In this document: positions 61,111 to 64,000 of the stretch, piece after piece | Position numbering within the stretch: the stretch's first letter is position 1 | How the letters are laid out: each line of letters begins with the position of its first letter | Source of the DNA: Flavobacterium sp. | GTDB taxonomy: Bacteria > Bacteroidota > Bacteroidia > Flavobacteriales > Flavobacteriaceae | Length of the DNA: 64,000 nucleotides | Reading direction: 5' to 3' | NCBI RefSeq assembly: GCF_029945805.1 | Contig: NZ_JAQSDH010000042.1 | Location: 62,001-126,000 of the forward strand | Notes under the pieces: model-generated | Told to the model about the DNA's origin: nothing | Databases searched by the model: none | The model's input: only the letters and a program-made list of their open reading frames with translations | Made by a program: the position numbers and the translations under genes

Positions 61111-61767
61111 CTATTTTATATTTAGAATTTTGTCATAATCAAGTTCCTCAAAATGGCTAATAACTTTATCTGCCAATGAATAATCCTGTAGTTTTGAATT
61201 CACACTTTTATAACCAATGCAGTATATTCCGGCGGCATTTGCTGCTTTAATTCCATTAGTGCTGTCTTCAATTACAATACAGTTTTCTGCAGTTGTCTTA
61301 GATAATTCAGCAGCTTTTAAGAAAATAGCCGGATGCGGTTTCGACTTAGGAAAATCTTCACCTGAAACTTTATACGTAAAATAAGGATGTAATTGGAATC
61401 GAGTAAAAATACGGTCTATCGTTTCATTTGCGGATGAAGAAGCCAAAACCAACTGCATTCCTTTAGCGTGTAATTCTTTAATTAAATCTTCAACGCCTTC
61501 TAGCAAGTACAAATCCTCTTTATGGTCAAAAGCGGCATTGAAAAGTCTTCGTTTGCCTTCGACCAACGCTTGAACTTCATCGCTTAAATTAAATCGATCC
61601 TTAATTATAGAATAAATATTTTTTGTCGAACTTCCCGTGAACTCAGCATACATTTCAGGCGTAACTGCAATATCTAATTCTTTAAAATGTTGATCGTAAG
61701 CAAAATGATGCACTGGTTCTGTGTCAACAATTACGCCATCCATATCGAAGATTACAGTTTTTATCAT
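61111..61767 (-). CDS. HAD-superfamily hydrolase, beta-phosphoglucomutase-like
   Basis: This 218-residue subfamily IA HAD protein has D8 and D10 in VIFDMDGVIVDTEP, a C1 cap domain (~18-90), the serine in LVLASSSAN, a lysine in GEDFPKSKPHP and the acidic motif VIEDSTNGI. The VDTEPVHHFAY and SSTKN elements resemble beta-phosphoglucomutases and sugar-phosphate phosphatases. The substrate is not established. Its start codon immediately follows the stop of the small ORF at 61768-61938, so the two are probably coupled. Confidence 0.9.
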   Translation of the reverse strand: MIKTVIFDMDGVIVDTEPVHHFAYDQHFKELDIAVTPEMYAEFTGSSTKNIYSIIKDRFNLSDEVQALVEGKRRLFNAAFDHKEDLYLLEGVEDLIKELHAKGMQLVLASSSANETIDRIFTRFQLHPYFTYKVSGEDFPKSKPHPAIFLKAAELSKTTAENCIVIEDSTNGIKAANAAGIYCIGYKSVNSKLQDYSLADKVISHFEELDYDKILNIK

Positions 61768-61938
61768 TTAACTATTTTTAGAAAATTGGATTAGAAAATA
61801 AAAAATCGGAACAAAAAGTAAACTCATTATCAACAACATAAACCATCCTCCCGAATCAGAAATAGTATAAGAATTATCTATCGTTTTATATTCTATAGCA
61901 AAGAAAATAATGATTAAGCAAATTTTTAAATACCGCAA
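61768..61938 (-). CDS. 56-residue two-helix membrane protein, TTG start
   Basis: An ORF on the minus strand begins with a TTG at 61938, follows an in-frame TAA two codons earlier and ends directly against the HAD gene ATG. It encodes two hydrophobic segments, LKICLIIIFFAIEY and WFMLLIMSLLFVPIFYFLIQ, joined by a polar NSYTISDSGG turn. The clean helical pattern and exact abutment with the next start support expression. I found no ATG start, so the initiation codon is uncertain. The function is unknown. Confidence 0.5.
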   Translation of the reverse strand: MRYLKICLIIIFFAIEYKTIDNSYTISDSGGWFMLLIMSLLFVPIFYFLIQFSKNS

Positions 61939-61984
61939 TCTGTTTTAGTCCATGAAATTTTAATTATTGGTCTAAATTCAGATT

Positions 61985-62707
61985 TCATTTGTCTTTCTTA
62001 TTCAACAAATAACGAATCACGGTTTCTGCAGCATACAATCCAAAAAGCCCTGGCATATAACTATTTGTGCCGTAAAAAGACTTTTTATAATTGCTTCCGT
62101 CAGTCATTTTTAAACTATTTTCATCCTGAATCTCAGAAGAAAAAACGACTTTAAGCTTGTCTATCTTGTATTCTTTTAGGCGTCTTCTGATGGTTTTTGC
62201 TAAGAAACAATTGGTTGTATTTGTAATATCCGCCACTTTCACTTTAGCAGCGTCCATTTTTCCTCCTGCGCCCATACAAGAGATAATTTTAACTCTTTTG
62301 CGTTTGCAAGCAATGATCAAATTAAGTTTTGGAGTTATGCTGTCAATGCAATCTAAAACATAATCAAACTGTGGAGTAACAATTTCAAAAGCTCTTTCTG
62401 GAGAAAGGAATTCTTGTATTTTTATTAGATTTAATTCGGGATTAATATCCATCAATCGATCGCCAACAAGTTGAACTTTTGACATTCCAATTGTAGAATG
62501 TAATGCGGGTAATTGTCTGTTTATATTAGTAATATCAACAATATCACCATCCACAATAGTTAAATTACCAACACCCGCTCGTGTTAAAAATTCTGCCGAA
62601 AAAGAACCCACACCACCAAGCCCAACGATCAACACATTGGCATTTTTTAAATTAGATAATCCCTCTGTTTTAAATAAAAGTTCAGCTCTTTCTTGCCACT
62701 TTGCCAT
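61985..62707 (-). CDS. tcdA: tRNA threonylcarbamoyladenosine dehydratase (TcdA)
   Basis: This 240-residue ThiF/MoeB-family ATP-dependent enzyme cyclises t6A37 of tRNA to ct6A. I start at the ATG at 62707 (MAKWQERAELLF). The nucleotide-binding motif GLGGVGS is at 29-35, with the R-x-x-x-x-Q pair in INRQLPALH and the conserved FLTRAGVGNLTIVDGD. The position-specific ISCMGAGGKMD and TNSYMPGLFGLYAA blocks are typical of TcdA rather than ThiF or MoeB. It is full length. Confidence 0.92.
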   Translation of the reverse strand: MAKWQERAELLFKTEGLSNLKNANVLIVGLGGVGSFSAEFLTRAGVGNLTIVDGDIVDITNINRQLPALHSTIGMSKVQLVGDRLMDINPELNLIKIQEFLSPERAFEIVTPQFDYVLDCIDSITPKLNLIIACKRKRVKIISCMGAGGKMDAAKVKVADITNTTNCFLAKTIRRRLKEYKIDKLKVVFSSEIQDENSLKMTDGSNYKKSFYGTNSYMPGLFGLYAAETVIRYLLNKKDK

Positions 62708-62841
62708 TTTGAAATACGAATTAAAGTCGCAAAAATAGGGAAAAATTAGCAACAGATTAATTAAAATTTAGCAAGAGAATTATCTGTTTTGAAAGAAGAT
62801 TTTATTCACTACTAAATTTAATTTTACTGTAGAAAAAATAA

Positions 62842-62883
62842 TGAAGATTTTACAACTAGGCATACCTGGAAATAAAATCTTCA
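62842..62883 (-). terminator. Terminator after the 62911 gene
   Basis: TGAAGATTTTA (62842-62852) and TAAAATCTTCA (62873-62883) form a perfect 11-base inverted repeat. On the minus strand a T-rich run follows. Confidence 0.75.
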
Positions 62884-62910
62884 CATTTTAAAAATTATTT
62901 GGTTAAAAAA

Positions 62911-63597
62911 TTATTGCGCTAAAAAATCCACAAGTCTGATTAAATCTTGCTCTTTCTCAAAATCAGTATTATTTTGTTTTACAAAAGCTTCAATCTCTGT
63001 CTTCTTTTCAGGGAATAATTTTAGAAATCCTTTTCTACTTGTTGGCACTTCCGTCACTTCGCTTTCGTTATTTTTCATAAAGAACGTGTCTTTATTAAGC
63101 ACATATTTAGCAGACGTCGGTGTATCATAAGATGACTTAGCACTAGTTGCTTCGTAATAAGCTATTTTTTGTCTTTTATAGAGTAATATGTTGTTTTTAT
63201 CGTAAAGCTTAATGAGATATCCCATATTCATTCTTCCGTTTTTTTCTGCATAATTCACTAAAAAATAATCCAGTTTAGGATAAGTGAACGTGATGTTACT
63301 AAAGGCTGCTGTTTTGTTCAGAACCAAAGTATCATTTGTTGAATTGATAAATTCGAATTCGTCATTAGCAGCGTTATAACGCATTAAAGCATTTGAAATA
63401 ATATCTCCAACTTTCGCATGAAAAAATGCTTTATTTATATATGGAGTACCTGATGTTGTTTTCACCGCCGCTCGATAACGCGTTTCCGACAATCGAATAC
63501 CTGAATCTTCTAATTTTGTAATTGTGCCTTGTCGTTGGCTAAAACCTAACATTGAGTACAATACAAATGAAATTATTATTAAATTTTTTATTTTCAT
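62911..63597 (-). CDS. Secreted protein of unknown function
   Basis: This 228-residue exported protein has a signal peptide ending MLGFSQ. The mature part alternates short beta strands and a late charged helix, with no cysteines and no recognisable catalytic motif. I do not recognise a family. It lies alone between a long AT-rich upstream region and its own terminator. Confidence 0.75.
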   Translation of the reverse strand: MKIKNLIIISFVLYSMLGFSQRQGTITKLEDSGIRLSETRYRAAVKTTSGTPYINKAFFHAKVGDIISNALMRYNAANDEFEFINSTNDTLVLNKTAAFSNITFTYPKLDYFLVNYAEKNGRMNMGYLIKLYDKNNILLYKRQKIAYYEATSAKSSYDTPTSAKYVLNKDTFFMKNNESEVTEVPTSRKGFLKLFPEKKTEIEAFVKQNNTDFEKEQDLIRLVDFLAQ

Positions 63598-63783
63598 TTT
63601 ATTTTTTTTAAAGTTTAAAATTACACTTTTTTTTTACGTTTGACTACGCTTTTTTATAAAAGTATTTTCCTAAATAAATCCGGAATCGTTATATGGAAAT
63701 ATTATAATTTCTTACTGAGATCGTACAACATAAAGCTTCTGTTTTTAATTAATTTTATAATCGAAAAATTAAACTTTTACAAG

Positions 63784-64000
63784 ATGAAAACGAACAGACT
63801 CTCAGCAAAGCTTGCTCAAGCCTTGAACGAACAGATGACCAAAGAGGCTCATGCAGCTCAAATATATTTATCGTACGGCGTTTGGGCTGATAATCAAGGC
63901 TATGGTGGCATTTCTAATTTCTTATTCCGTCACGCGGCTGAAGAGCGAAATCACATGATGAAAATATTAGAATATATTTTAAAAAGAGGTGCGAAAGCTG
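63784..64000 (+). CDS. Ferritin (partial, C-terminus beyond window)
   Basis: The first 72 residues of a non-haem ferritin are seen, and the frame runs off the right edge. Visible iron-site residues include E17 and Y24 in LNEQMTKEAHAAQIYLSYGVW, the glutamate pair and histidine in AAEERNHMMKI, and the early helix pattern of FtnA. It should form a 24-mer that stores iron and protects from Fenton chemistry. The 186-base upstream region is AT-rich and shows no clear promoter. Confidence 0.93.
   Translation, partial: MKTNRLSAKLAQALNEQMTKEAHAAQIYLSYGVWADNQGYGGISNFLFRHAAEERNHMMKILEYILKRGAKA

Overview
The window looks like a chromosomal segment of a Flavobacterium-like member of the Bacteroidota. The basis is the AT-rich sequence, genes that rarely show a Shine-Dalgarno sequence, several TAnnTTTG promoter elements, C-terminal type IX secretion (T9SS) sorting domains, lipoproteins with acidic residues after the lipid cysteine, and Flavobacteria-type house-keeping genes. 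I saw no rRNA, tRNA, CRISPR array, insertion sequence or phage gene.

Layout. (1) 1-10.1 kb, house-keeping: a lactonase-like beta-propeller cut by the left edge, a BatA-type membrane protein, a dihydroorotase homologue that has lost several metal ligands, a small membrane protein, an esterase, two small envelope proteins, a metallo-beta-lactamase-fold hydrolase, a conserved protein of unknown function, peroxiredoxin and an endonuclease III without its iron-sulphur cysteines. (2) 10.3-10.9 kb: an ECF sigma factor. (3) 11.2-32.4 kb: a large minus-strand polysaccharide-utilisation region for beta-1,3/1,6-glucan (laminarin-like). Operon A (27.7 to 21.8 kb) encodes a clan-A glycoside hydrolase fused to a predicted outer-membrane beta-barrel, a modular glycan-binding lipoprotein and a GH16 lipoprotein. 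A strong hairpin separates it from operon B (21.7 to 11.25 kb), which encodes a GH149-type glucan phosphorylase, a membrane-anchored GH17, a GH30, a GPH sugar symporter, a cytoplasmic GH17 and a secreted GH16 with a T9SS domain. Upstream lie a propeller/Y_Y_Y/LuxR sensor-regulator and a secreted binding protein. No SusC/SusD pair and no GH3 is present. (4) 32.8-44 kb: UvrA, an M28 peptidase, a secreted protein of unknown function, a sugar MFS transporter with a GH97 alpha-glucosidase, an alanine-dehydrogenase-like oxidoreductase and a penicillin-binding-protein-like hydrolase. (5) 44.2-51.1 kb: a plus-strand run of DUF2520, KdsC-like phosphatase, UbiA prenyltransferase, Maf, AI-2E permease, a broken MscS gene and an MlaEFD-type lipid ABC system. 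(6) 51-64 kb: small exported proteins, a PIG-L deacetylase with an unlisted 35-residue membrane protein and an SSS symporter, a DUF2911 protein, an SRPBCC/SDR/photolyase operon, a HAD phosphatase, TcdA and a ferritin cut by the right edge.

How the glucan region would work (inference): surface GH16 enzymes cut laminarin-like glucan, GH30 removes beta-1,6 branches, the lipid-anchored GH17 trims further, oligosaccharides cross the inner membrane through the GPH symporter, and cytoplasmic GH17 plus the phosphorylase release glucose-1-phosphate. The hydrolase-barrel fusion is the most unusual component. In the absence of SusCD it could couple cleavage to outer-membrane passage.
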